Origin: an uncultured Pedobacter sp.
GTDB taxonomy: Bacteria; Bacteroidota; Bacteroidia; Sphingobacteriales; Sphingobacteriaceae
Assembly (NCBI GenBank): GCA_938008555.1
Contig: CALLKE010000113.1
Span: 1-12,750 of the forward strand
DNA: 12,750 nucleotides
Direction: 5' to 3'
The translations under genes were made by a program, and so were the position numbers. This document shows, one piece after another, positions 1 through 7,360 of the stretch (its first letter is position 1; each line of letters starts with the position of its first letter). The notes under the pieces were generated by a model that was not told where the DNA came from, made no database searches, and was given only the letters and a program-made list of their open reading frames with translations.

Positions 1-1069
1 TTGATTTTCCACTGGCGCACCACTTATTTTGGCTTCTAAAATAAAATTGCCCCAGAGCTTCAAGCAACCACGCAGCGGATGCAATCTGCTCATCGCGCCC
101 GACTGGATATTTAATATCATCCAGAACATCGGTAATTAAAAATCGTTCTTTGTTGATTTGTTCTTGGTCCCAAATAGCTGGCCCTGCATTCAAAAATTCT
201 TGCGCAAGTGTTTTAACATTTTCTGAAAAAACGCCAGGATTAGTTACCTCGCGTCCATTCAAAATCATATAACAGAGGCCAGAGATGCCATTTCCTGTTC
301 TTGATTCTTCAAAAAAATATCGCAAGGTATCAAGATCATGAATAAATGCGTCAATAGGCCAACCATCGTAAATAAAAGCTTCCCGGTAAGCGTTTGCTAC
401 TTCTTCAAAAACAATCACAAGATCTAGATCGGATGCACTTGTTCCCCGACCCTCTGAAACTGATCCTGCCCAGAAGATGGCTTTAGCCTGCATGTAGCGT
501 TCTTTAATAAGTTTTTGGATGGTTGGTAACGGGTCATTTCTTAAAGATAAATCCTTTATCATCCAAATATTAGATTCTGTTTGAAATTGCTCAAATATTT
601 TAAACCCAGCTTTTGTAAAGGCTTTAATTGCGGTTAGATTATCTTTTGCTGGATCAATCAGGCACCGATCGAAATGCGTTGTTAATACTTGGCTTTCAAA
701 TGCATTTAAAATTACCGTTCCCCAGCCTTTGTGTAAGAACAGTTGCTCTCCGATAAATAAATCTATACCGCATACAGAACCAGAAATAGTGCTTAAATTT
801 AGACCATTCTCTTGAGCGAAGTCATGAGCATTATAAGCCTGTATGTAACCTATCATTTCTTTGTTAGCGCAGATGACGTAAGCGTATGTTTTGTGGTTTG
901 AATTTTTTGAAAGAGCAATGCCATGGATGTGTTTTCCAAATTTTTCATGCACCAAATCCATTGTATAAGTTACATCCTGGTCCCACCATTTTTTGACGTG
1001 CGGCGACTCCAACCACTTTAGCAGTAGTGAAAAATGGGATTCAGCTAAGGGAGCAAAAGTGATTTTCAT
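1..1069 (-). CDS. AAC(6')-like N-acetyltransferase fused to ANT-like nucleotidyltransferase (3' end beyond window)
   Basis: The frame is open for 356 codons from an ATG at 1069-1067 to the window edge with no stop, so the C-terminus is missing. Residues 1 to about 178 form a GNAT domain of the AAC(6')/Acetyltransf_8 type: residues 112-118 read LHKGWGT, the acetyl-CoA loop with G115 and G117, followed by an IDPAKDNLTAI segment and a KAGFK strand, as in AAC(6')-Ib relatives. Residues from about 190 form a polymerase-beta-like nucleotidyltransferase: G202-S203, then S213-D214-L215-D216, the metal-binding GSxxxG...SDxD motif, with D240 in PIDAFIHD as likely third carboxylate. Seen: both motif sets in one frame. 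Known: these folds acetylate and adenylylate aminoglycosides. Inferred: small-molecule modification; the substrate is unknown. Its ATG overlaps the MarR stop as ATGA, so it is probably translationally coupled to the repressor gene. Confidence 0.82.
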   Translation of the reverse strand, partial: MKITFAPLAESHFSLLLKWLESPHVKKWWDQDVTYTMDLVHEKFGKHIHGIALSKNSNHKTYAYVICANKEMIGYIQAYNAHDFAQENGLNLSTISGSVCGIDLFIGEQLFLHKGWGTVILNAFESQVLTTHFDRCLIDPAKDNLTAIKAFTKAGFKIFEQFQTESNIWMIKDLSLRNDPLPTIQKLIKERYMQAKAIFWAGSVSEGRGTSASDLDLVIVFEEVANAYREAFIYDGWPIDAFIHDLDTLRYFFEESRTGNGISGLCYMILNGREVTNPGVFSENVKTLAQEFLNAGPAIWDQEQINKERFLITDVLDDIKYPVGRDEQIASAAWLLEALGQFYFRSQNKWCASGKS

Positions 1070-1536
1070 AGCAGATTAATCTCTTTGATGCGTGTTAAGT
1101 TTTTTAAATACATTAAAAACTGTTCCATATCTTTTTCTACTGGAGCAAAATACTCTTTCTCATTTGTTTTCATAATTTCAGCAGCTTTTTTGACGAGCTT
1201 TTTACCAGCAGGTGATAGGCTGGAATATTTTGCACGTTCATCACCCTCTATTTGTTCGCGCAAAACAAGCCCACGTTTTTGTAGAGTACGCAGAATTTGC
1301 GATGTCATAGTGACATCAGAATTGGTGAGCCTCGCCAGATCATTTTGCGTTGCCTTATCCTGATGCTTTTCTAGCTCAAACAGTGTCCCCATAAAGACAT
1401 ACTGCGTATGCGTTAGGCCGACAGCCTCAAGAGCCCTGTCTGTGATGCGCTTCCACGTAAAATAGGCCTGAGCAAAAGTAAAACTTGGGCCCTCTAGCAC
1501 AGGGATTGGGTAGTCTTTTGTGGCGTTATCTGACAT
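1066..1536 (-). CDS. MarR-family transcriptional regulator
   Basis: A 156-residue protein of normal MarR length. A winged helix-turn-helix spans about residues 62-115: QNDLARLT, then the recognition helix around TSQILRTLQKRG, then a wing with the conserved GDER pattern (D99, R101) and SSLSPAGKKL. Flanking helices at both ends would form the dimer interface. The ATG at 1536-1534 is preceded by GGAGAG (complement of 1543-1548), a good ribosome binding site. It is transcribed away from the SDR-ABC-GNAT series and overlaps the downstream acetyltransferase-nucleotidyltransferase gene by 4 bp. MarR proteins usually repress their own gene and a divergent neighbour until a small ligand binds, and the palindrome at 1577-1593 is where that would happen. 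The family call is firm; ligand and targets are inferred. Confidence 0.92.
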   Translation of the reverse strand: MSDNATKDYPIPVLEGPSFTFAQAYFTWKRITDRALEAVGLTHTQYVFMGTLFELEKHQDKATQNDLARLTNSDVTMTSQILRTLQKRGLVLREQIEGDERAKYSSLSPAGKKLVKKAAEIMKTNEKEYFAPVEKDMEQFLMYLKNLTRIKEINLL

Positions 1537-1681
1537 GTATTTCTCTCCATCAAATGGGTTTTTTTAAAAAAGAGCTTAATCATAACATGATTATACATAT
1601 TATAGTTGCACAAAATATAGTTTTATGTCAAGATAAAGGTGTGGGAATCTCATAATTTTGTCATCTGGTGGAAAATTGAAC
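1537..1681. promoter_or_regulatory. Divergent promoter region between the MarR gene and the SDR operon
   Basis: This 145-bp AT-rich gap separates two outward-facing operons. On the minus strand there are two TATAAT hexamers (complement of 1599-1604 and 1590-1595); a TTGACA (complement of 1626-1631) lies 21 nt upstream of the first, longer than the ideal spacer. On the plus strand, TTGCAC at 1606-1611 with CAAGAT at 1629-1634 (17-nt spacer), or TTAATC at 1576-1581 with TATTAT at 1598-1603 (16-nt spacer), could drive the SDR operon. Exact start sites cannot be fixed by eye. Confidence 0.55.
1577..1593. promoter_or_regulatory. Candidate MarR operator, perfect inverted repeat
   Basis: TAATCAT-AAC-ATGATTA is a perfect 7-bp inverted repeat with a 3-bp spacer, 17 bp in all, a typical size for MarR-dimer operators. 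It overlaps one of the minus-strand TATAAT boxes (1590-1595) and lies just upstream of, or over, the possible plus-strand promoters. Binding here could repress both arms. The palindrome is seen directly; its use by the adjacent regulator is inferred. Confidence 0.6.
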
Positions 1682-2455
1682 ATGCAACTATTTGATCTAA
1701 AAGGTAAAACAGCAATCATCACCGGGGCTTCTAGTGGCCTTGGAGAGCAATTTGCCCGTTGCCTATCAGGTGCGGGTGCACGTGTTTTATTGGCCGCTCG
1801 TAGGCTTGATAAATTAAACACCTTAGCTATTGAGCTTAATAACGCGAAGGCCATCCAAATGGATGTATCGGACAAACAATCTGTAAAAAGTTGCTTTGCT
1901 GAGTTAGAAAAGGATGGTGAGAAGATCGACATCTGCGTTAATAACGCTGGGATTGCAGCGCTTACTCCTATTTTTGAAGAAGATGATAACGATAATTTTG
2001 AGTCCATTGTTCAAACGAACCTGATGGGCGTGTGGTATGTCACTAAAGCAGTCGCAAATCATATGAAGAACCATAAAATCAATGGATCGATTATTAATAT
2101 TGCCAGCATTAACGGAGATGCCTTTCCTTATAAGGAAGCAACGGCTTATGCAACCTCTAAGGCGGCTGTGATTCATATGGCAAAATCTTTGGTGACTGAG
2201 TTATCAAGGCACCAAATCAGAATTAATTCTATAGCGCCCGGTCTTTTTCATACCCCTATGACAGATCACAAATTGGGTACAGATCAACAACGACAAGAGT
2301 TTGCTGAGCAAATTCCTATGGGTTTTGTTGCAACACCAAAGGATTTGGATGGCGCTTTGCTGCTACTCGCTTCAAATGCACATTCGTCTTATATAACAGG
2401 AGCGTGCATTACCGTTGATGGTGGGAAATCTTTTGGAACATCCTGGGGGTCATAA
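1682..2455 (+). CDS. Short-chain dehydrogenase/reductase (classical SDR)
   Basis: A 257-residue classical SDR, of usual length. The nucleotide-binding motif TGASSGLG is at residues 14-21, NNAG at 87-90, and the catalytic set is S142, Y156 and K160 (YATSK). Basic residues after beta-2 (AARR) suggest a preference for NADP(H). The ATG at 1682 is preferred over an in-frame TTG at 1658: the protein then begins right before the first beta strand, and GGTGG lies about 9 nt upstream. It is the first gene of the plus-strand series; its TAA ends one base before the ATG of the ABC exporter. The family reduces or oxidises alcohol and carbonyl groups on many small molecules, and the substrate cannot be read from the sequence. 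In this context a detoxifying or drug-modifying reductase is plausible, but a metabolic role is not excluded. Confidence 0.9.
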   Translation: MQLFDLKGKTAIITGASSGLGEQFARCLSGAGARVLLAARRLDKLNTLAIELNNAKAIQMDVSDKQSVKSCFAELEKDGEKIDICVNNAGIAALTPIFEEDDNDNFESIVQTNLMGVWYVTKAVANHMKNHKINGSIINIASINGDAFPYKEATAYATSKAAVIHMAKSLVTELSRHQIRINSIAPGLFHTPMTDHKLGTDQQRQEFAEQIPMGFVATPKDLDGALLLLASNAHSSYITGACITVDGGKSFGTSWGS

Positions 2456-2456
2456 A

Positions 2457-4238
2457 ATGCAACAATCATTACCCAAAACGCTTTTTCCATTCATATGGCA
2501 TTTTTTGCGAGAGTATAAATCTGCTGTCATTGTTTATGTTGCGCTTGCGATCGTTGCTGGTTTTTGGGGACCATTTAACAGCATGCTTATTAAGCAGGTC
2601 ATCAACTTACTACCCAATGTAACTGGTGGCGATATCTCGATTTTAATAGTACCGGCGATCCTTATTGTGGTGAATTTTATCGTATTTGATAATTTCACTT
2701 GGCGAGGAATTACTTACATCAGAGCCAAATTCATCCCTGTGATTCTCAACCACATTATTGGGGAGTCTATGGATCATGTGCTTGGAAAATCACATCAATT
2801 TTACCAAGACAACTTATCAGGAAAAATTTCAAAACAAATTACTAATTTAGCGGATGGTGTTGAAAAACTTACAAGCAGCGTTGCGTGCAATTTTTTAAGA
2901 GGCGCATCATTATTATTAACCGCGATCATCGCTGCTTATTTTGTAAATCCAATCTTTTGTTTCATATTGGTTAGTTGGTTCATACTCTTTTCAAGCGCAA
3001 GTATCTTGATGTCCAAAAAACTAGTGATGCTTAGCGACGCCCAAGCTTCGGCCGAATCGATTGTTGTAGGCGAACTGGTTGATTCTTTGTCTAATCATAG
3101 CAATGTGAGAATCTTTTCTCGCAAAGCTTTTGAGAATTCAAGAATGGCCCCATTTTTTGAAAAACAACAAAAAGCCTACACGGCAACCTATTTTTACTCC
3201 CTGATCATGCATTCCATCCAGGGAGGGCTTATCGCTATAATGATGGCTTCCTCGTGCTATTTTCTTGTGCATCTTTACAGCAAAAACTTAGTGACCATAG
3301 GTGATTTTGCTCTTATTTTAGGCTTATCAATGGAAACGGGTCATATGATGTGGTTTACCATGAGTGAAGTTGATGAGTTCAATAAAGCAGTTGGCAGGTG
3401 CAAGCAAAGTTTGATGGCGCTTATGTTACCACTAGAAATCCAGGACAAACCAAACGCTAGAGCCTTAAACTGCACACATGGCCAAATCACATTCGACAAC
3501 GTCAAATTCCATTACAAAGGCACTGAACCACTTTTTCAGAATAAATCTATCGAAATCGGGGCCGGTCAAAAAGTTGGCCTTGTTGGCTACTCAGGTGGCG
3601 GGAAATCTACTTTCGTTAATTTGATCCTAAGGCTTTATGATGCAACAGATGGCGCTATCTTAATCGATGGTCAGGATATTAGGGATGTAACCCAAGATTC
3701 TTTGCGAGAAAATATCGCTATGATTCCCCAAGACCCATCTTTGTTTCACAGAAGCTTGATGGAAAATATCCGTTATGGACGAATTAATGCAAGCGATGAA
3801 GAAGTGATCGAAGCGGCTATTAAGGCTCATGCCCATGAGTTTATTTCTACGTTGCCGCAAGGTTATTATTCACTCGTTGGAGAGCGAGGCGTTAAACTTT
3901 CCGGTGGCCAGCGTCAACGTATTGCCATCGCCAGAGCGATTCTCAAAAATGCACCAATTCTTATTCTTGATGAAGCCACAAGCCAACTTGATTCAGTCAC
4001 AGAAAGCTTGATCCAAGAATCCTTATGGGAGTTGATGCAAAACAAAACTACAATAGTCATTGCCCACCGCTTATCCACCTTGCTACATATGGATCGCATC
4101 CTGGTTTTTGATAAAGGCAAGATCTACGAGGATGGTACCCACAGTGCGCTTCTTGCTAGAGGTGGACTTTATAAGCACTTGTGGGATGCACAAGTTGGTG
4201 GGTTCTTAGGAGATGAGAAAATGGAGGATGAAGTATGA
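2457..4238 (+). CDS. ABC-type multidrug/lipid half-exporter (fused TMD-NBD, ABCB/MsbA-like)
   Basis: A 593-residue half-transporter: about 330 residues of hydrophobic transmembrane helices, then an ATPase domain. Walker A GYSGGGKST is at 377-385, the Q-loop glutamine at Q425, signature LSGGQ at 481-485, Walker B ILILDE ending at D505-E506, and the switch histidine at H537 in IVIAHRLST. All catalytic residues are intact. Start ATG 2457 follows GGGGG at about 2445-2449; a longer in-frame start at 2415 would lie inside the SDR gene and adds an unconvincing leader. It probably works as an inner-membrane homodimer exporting hydrophobic or amphipathic compounds. Its place between an SDR and several group-transferase genes suggests it exports a drug or modified product; MsbA-like lipid flipping is an alternative. 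The stop overlaps the next ATG (ATGA at 4235-4238). Confidence 0.92.
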   Translation: MQQSLPKTLFPFIWHFLREYKSAVIVYVALAIVAGFWGPFNSMLIKQVINLLPNVTGGDISILIVPAILIVVNFIVFDNFTWRGITYIRAKFIPVILNHIIGESMDHVLGKSHQFYQDNLSGKISKQITNLADGVEKLTSSVACNFLRGASLLLTAIIAAYFVNPIFCFILVSWFILFSSASILMSKKLVMLSDAQASAESIVVGELVDSLSNHSNVRIFSRKAFENSRMAPFFEKQQKAYTATYFYSLIMHSIQGGLIAIMMASSCYFLVHLYSKNLVTIGDFALILGLSMETGHMMWFTMSEVDEFNKAVGRCKQSLMALMLPLEIQDKPNARALNCTHGQITFDNVKFHYKGTEPLFQNKSIEIGAGQKVGLVGYSGGGKSTFVNLILRLYDATDGAILIDGQDIRDVTQDSLRENIAMIPQDPSLFHRSLMENIRYGRINASDEEVIEAAIKAHAHEFISTLPQGYYSLVGERGVKLSGGQRQRIAIARAILKNAPILILDEATSQLDSVTESLIQESLWELMQNKTTIVIAHRLSTLLHMDRILVFDKGKIYEDGTHSALLARGGLYKHLWDAQVGGFLGDEKMEDEV

Positions 4239-4654
4239 AATCTTCAGTAAAGATTCAATATACATCCACACCTGCAAGCGTAGACATTGATTTTCTAACC
4301 CAAAAAATTAATCAAGAGACCCCTGAATTCGGTGAAGCCCATCCTTTCGCATTCTTTATTCGAGATGAGAAGAACCAAATTATTGCGGGATGCAATGGCA
4401 GCGTGATTTTCGGTAGCATTTATACAGATCAATTGTGGGTACATCCCGATCACCGCAAGAAAGGTTTAGGACATCAATTGATGGAAGCAGTACATGACTA
4501 TGGCCGCAAGTTAGGATGTACCATGGCAACCGTTGCAACGATGAGCTTTCAAGGCGCTAAAACATTCTATGAAAAACTCGGATACGTAAGTAATTTTGAA
4601 AGGCCGGGGTATACGCAAAATTCTAGCTGCATCTTTTTAAAGCGGAGCTTGTAA
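4235..4654 (+). CDS. Small GNAT-family N-acetyltransferase
   Basis: A 139-residue single-domain GNAT. The acetyl-CoA pyrophosphate loop RKKGLG is at residues 74-79, preceded by the beta-4 strand DQLWVHPDH and followed by the alpha-3 helix. A TFYEKLGYV segment near the C-terminus is the usual motif B region. It begins in an ATGA overlap with the ABC exporter and ends one base into the ATG of the next gene (TAATG), so its translation is likely coupled on both sides. Single-domain GNATs of this type modify amines on antibiotics, polyamines, other small molecules or protein ends. The gene context favours a small-molecule target, but that is an inference. Confidence 0.88.
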   Translation: MKSSVKIQYTSTPASVDIDFLTQKINQETPEFGEAHPFAFFIRDEKNQIIAGCNGSVIFGSIYTDQLWVHPDHRKKGLGHQLMEAVHDYGRKLGCTMATVATMSFQGAKTFYEKLGYVSNFERPGYTQNSSCIFLKRSL

Positions 4655-6579
4655 TGTTTAAAGTTGATTGGGAAAAAACAAGTGTCACATACCAGCTGCC
4701 AGAAGGCATAGTAGAGAAAATGGTGCGCCTTATTTATCCCGACAAAAAGCTTACTTCATTTGAATTGATTGCCGGTGGCTGTGCTAATCTTAATTATAAA
4801 ATTCAGCTGGAAAATGAAAGCCAGCCGCTGATTTTGCGTATTTATTTGCGCGACAAAGATGCTGTCCACAGAGAACAAAAATTAGCAGCATTAATAAAAA
4901 AAACTGTGCCCGTACCTCTTACGCACTATATAGGTGAACTTGAAGGGCATCACTTTGCCATTACGGAGTTTATTTCTGGCATCTCTCTTCGCGATCTTTT
5001 GCTAAGCGATGAACCACATGATCTGAACGCAATCATGAGTGAAATAGGCACAATTCTCTCAAAAATTACAGCGCACGAATTTCCAAAAGCCGGCTTCTTA
5101 AACAAAGATTTGGAAGTGATTCCATATGAATCCTCCGATATCATCAAATTTGCACAGGATTGCTTGAATGACAGAACCGTAGTATCTGTGCTATCGCCTG
5201 AGATGATTGATGAAATCAAAAAAGCTATAGAGCAGTATGCCACTTTATTTCCCAATAGTGATGAGAAGCATCTTGTTCACGGTGACCTTGATCCTGCCAA
5301 TATTTTGGTAGACCAAATTAATGGCTCTTGGTTTGTCACCGGCATTTTGGACTGGGAATTTGCTTTTTCTGGGTCTTACCTTTGGGATGTGGCTAACATG
5401 CTCAGATACGCCCATAAAATGCCACCTGAATTTCAGAACTCATTTATAGATGCCTTGCAAAGAAATGGTATCAAATTACCCGCTCATTGGCGCACTACCA
5501 TACATTTGTTGAATTTATCATCTTTACTTGACCTTCTTAAACGATCAGACCCTAAAGACCATCCGCATCGATGCGCTGATATTCGCGAACTTATAAATCA
5601 TATCTTATCAAAGTTAAATACCATGCAAAAAATAGATCGTGTTGAAATTAAACCTTATGACCGAAATTGGCCTCATATTTTTGAAAAAGAGGCGCTACTT
5701 ATCCGTCAAGCATTGGGGGATAACTGCATTGCTATTCATCATGTCGGCTCAACGTCAGTGCCAGGTTTGGCGGCTAAGCCTAAGATAGACATTATCGTAG
5801 TTGTACGAAATTTGTTTTTTGATAAATCACAATTGGAGGCTGTGGGTTATAAATATAGGGGTGGGTTTAATATCCCTCTGCGCAGAAGCTTCACGATAAG
5901 AACGGCTGAGAGAAATATCAATCTTCATATTTTTGAAGAAAACGATCCTGAAATTGAATTAAATATTTTGTTTAGGGATCATTTGCGAGAGAACCCTAGT
6001 GCTCGGGATAAATATGCATTGCTTAAATACAAGCTGATTGCAGAAGAATCTTCCCACCAGAAAAACGCCTCTATTTATAGAGGATATACTCTTGGTAAAC
6101 ACGATTTTATTCAAAGCATATTAAATCAGTCTGGCTTTAAAAAGCATCGATTTGTGCTATGCACCCACACTTTAGAATGGGCTGCTGCTAAACATTTTCG
6201 TGATACCTATTTCTTTGGTCCTCACGGCATAGAAGATCCTTACACATGGACCTTTAACCACATTGATCATGCTCATCTTGTGTTGTACCAAGGAACAGAG
6301 ATTATTGCTTACGCCCATATTCAATTTTGGCCGGATCATCGATCGGCAATTCGTATTATTGCCGTGCATGAGAATAAGCGAAATCAAAATTTCGGAACTA
6401 GATTTTTGGCACTTATAGAGAAATGGCTGCACAGCTTAGGCATTAAAAGCATTCATGCTGAATCCAGACAAAGCAGTTTAAGGTTCTATCTCAAAAATGG
6501 CTATACAGAAATGTCGTTTAATGATCCCGAAAACCATGAATCCGATCCAAACGATGTTCCTGTGGGTAAGGTGTTATGA
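4654..6579 (+). CDS. Three-domain fusion: APH-like kinase, GrpB-type (UPF0157) domain, GNAT acetyltransferase
   Basis: A 641-residue protein with three enzyme-like domains in one frame. Residues ~20-300 are an aminoglycoside-phosphotransferase/choline-kinase fold: LILRIY in the N-lobe, the catalytic loop HGDLDPAN at 209-216 (D211, N216), and the metal-binding DWE at 233-235. Residues ~324-490 are GrpB/UPF0157: IKPYDRNW near the start, then HHVGSTSVPGL at 362-372 and KPKID at 375-379; this family has a nucleotidyltransferase-like fold and poorly known function. Residues ~500-641 are a GNAT with RNQNFG at 576-581, in which the first loop glycine is replaced by asparagine, and RFYLKNGY near the end. 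GGAG at 4644-4647 sits 6 nt before the ATG. It overlaps neighbours by 1 and 4 bp. The fusion suggests several modifications on one substrate or related substrates; that is inference. An assembly-made fusion is unlikely because linkers and frame are continuous. Confidence 0.87.
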   Translation: MFKVDWEKTSVTYQLPEGIVEKMVRLIYPDKKLTSFELIAGGCANLNYKIQLENESQPLILRIYLRDKDAVHREQKLAALIKKTVPVPLTHYIGELEGHHFAITEFISGISLRDLLLSDEPHDLNAIMSEIGTILSKITAHEFPKAGFLNKDLEVIPYESSDIIKFAQDCLNDRTVVSVLSPEMIDEIKKAIEQYATLFPNSDEKHLVHGDLDPANILVDQINGSWFVTGILDWEFAFSGSYLWDVANMLRYAHKMPPEFQNSFIDALQRNGIKLPAHWRTTIHLLNLSSLLDLLKRSDPKDHPHRCADIRELINHILSKLNTMQKIDRVEIKPYDRNWPHIFEKEALLIRQALGDNCIAIHHVGSTSVPGLAAKPKIDIIVVVRNLFFDKSQLEAVGYKYRGGFNIPLRRSFTIRTAERNINLHIFEENDPEIELNILFRDHLRENPSARDKYALLKYKLIAEESSHQKNASIYRGYTLGKHDFIQSILNQSGFKKHRFVLCTHTLEWAAAKHFRDTYFFGPHGIEDPYTWTFNHIDHAHLVLYQGTEIIAYAHIQFWPDHRSAIRIIAVHENKRNQNFGTRFLALIEKWLHSLGIKSIHAESRQSSLRFYLKNGYTEMSFNDPENHESDPNDVPVGKVL

Positions 6580-7133
6580 TAAAGATTGAAATAATTACCC
6601 CAGACTTGGCTGAGCTACTGTGCCGTAAAATTACAGTTGATTTACCGGAATATTTTGGTTTACCTGAGGTGAATGAGCATTACGCTATTGGAGTTCGCTC
6701 TCGGCTCAATCTGGTGGCGCGTGTGGATGAAGAATACGTCGGTCTTATTTCAATAGATTTTCCTTATCCCGAAAATGCCAACATTTATTGGATGGGTATT
6801 TTACGAGAGCACCACCGAACAGGGATAGGAAAAACCTTATCTTACGAAGCTTTCAATCAAGCAAAAAATAAAGGCGCTAAAACAATCTCTGTCGAAACTT
6901 TATCGCCTGAGGAGGCGGATGAAAATTACTTGAAAACATACCATTTCTATAAATCCTTAGGCTTTGATCCATTATTCAATTTAAAGCCTGAAGGTTATGA
7001 GTGGAATATGGTTTATATGATCAAAATCCTTAATGATGTTTACGCTAATACAACGAACGCAGTATTAATGCGTCCAATGATAGAAGAAGATATTGCAACT
7101 ATTTCTGAAGCTTTCAACGCAATCGGAGACTAA
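6576..7133 (+). CDS. GNAT-family N-acetyltransferase with an appended fragment of a second GNAT
   Basis: A 185-residue protein. Residues 1 to about 155 form a GNAT domain: YWMGIL beta-4 strand, then the acetyl-CoA loop HHRTGIGKTL with G83 and G85, and HFYKSLGF in the motif B region. The ATG overlaps the TGA of the fusion gene (ATGA, 6576-6579). From M165 the chain reads MRPMIEEDIATISEAFNAIG, which looks like the first strand and helix of a second, different GNAT, and then ends abruptly. A normal single GNAT would end near residue 155-160, so the last 20 residues are probably a decayed neighbouring gene read in frame. The first domain looks complete and probably active; its substrate is unknown. 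It is the last intact gene of the MarR-divergent series. Confidence 0.85.
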   Translation: MIKIEIITPDLAELLCRKITVDLPEYFGLPEVNEHYAIGVRSRLNLVARVDEEYVGLISIDFPYPENANIYWMGILREHHRTGIGKTLSYEAFNQAKNKGAKTISVETLSPEEADENYLKTYHFYKSLGFDPLFNLKPEGYEWNMVYMIKILNDVYANTTNAVLMRPMIEEDIATISEAFNAIGD

Positions 7134-7280
7134 ACCAGATGATGAAGTTACAAGGAATATATTTTTAGGGCTAATAAAACAATTTATGATAGAGAGCAAA
7201 AAAGAATGAGCACTTTTTACTTCATAGCAGGCGTCAATAACATTCCCGTAAGACGGCAATTATTCCAGTGCGCCTTTTAG
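7068..7280 (+). pseudogene. Remnant of a second GNAT gene or domain, frameshifted and truncated
   Basis: The frame starting at ATG 7068 reads like a GNAT N-terminus up to AFNAIG, then meets TAA at 7131. In the frame offset by one base, 7129-7149 gives TKPDDEV, and back in the first frame 7149-7200 gives YKEYIFRANKTIYDREQ. Joined, this recalls the IGW-x-KP...Y..Y...EQ pattern of some GNAT N-termini, so two compensating indels or sequencing errors are likely. The first frame ends at TAG 7278. Only about a third of a GNAT domain is present, and no acetyl-CoA loop is visible, so the 3' part is lost. The motif comparison is from memory. Confidence 0.45.
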
Positions 7281-7287
7281 GAAAAAA

Positions 7288-7315
7288 TTAACTATTACCA
7301 TACTACAATTAAGAT
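7288..7315 (+). promoter_or_regulatory. Possible promoter of the czcBA-like operon
   Basis: TTAACT at 7288-7293 and TAAGAT at 7310-7315 are separated by 16 nt, giving a sigma70-like pair 45 nt before the GTG start of the adaptor gene. No clear metal-regulator palindrome was recognised. The rest of 7134-7360 holds only the GNAT remnant and the ribosome binding site GAGGT at 7346-7350. This is weak sequence evidence. Confidence 0.3.
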
Positions 7316-7360
7316 GGATCCTGTTGAAGCAAGAATTTCATATGTGAGGTAACCGGCATC

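Noticed and set aside
1085..1363. Plus-strand 92-codon open frame inside the MarR gene
   Set aside because: It is antisense to a clear MarR winged-helix gene and has no recognisable domain.
1658..1681. TTG upstream start for the SDR gene
   Set aside because: The ATG at 1682 places the protein start right before the first SDR beta strand and has a usable ribosome binding site; the eight extra residues look non-coding.
2415..2456. Upstream ATG for the ABC exporter
   Set aside because: It lies inside the SDR gene; ATG 2457 has a purine-rich site at proper spacing and opens directly into the expected N-terminus.
7134..7360. Additional small gene or RNA between the GNAT and the czcB-like gene
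   Set aside because: Only short frames interrupted by stops are present; the best explanation is a GNAT remnant followed by a promoter.
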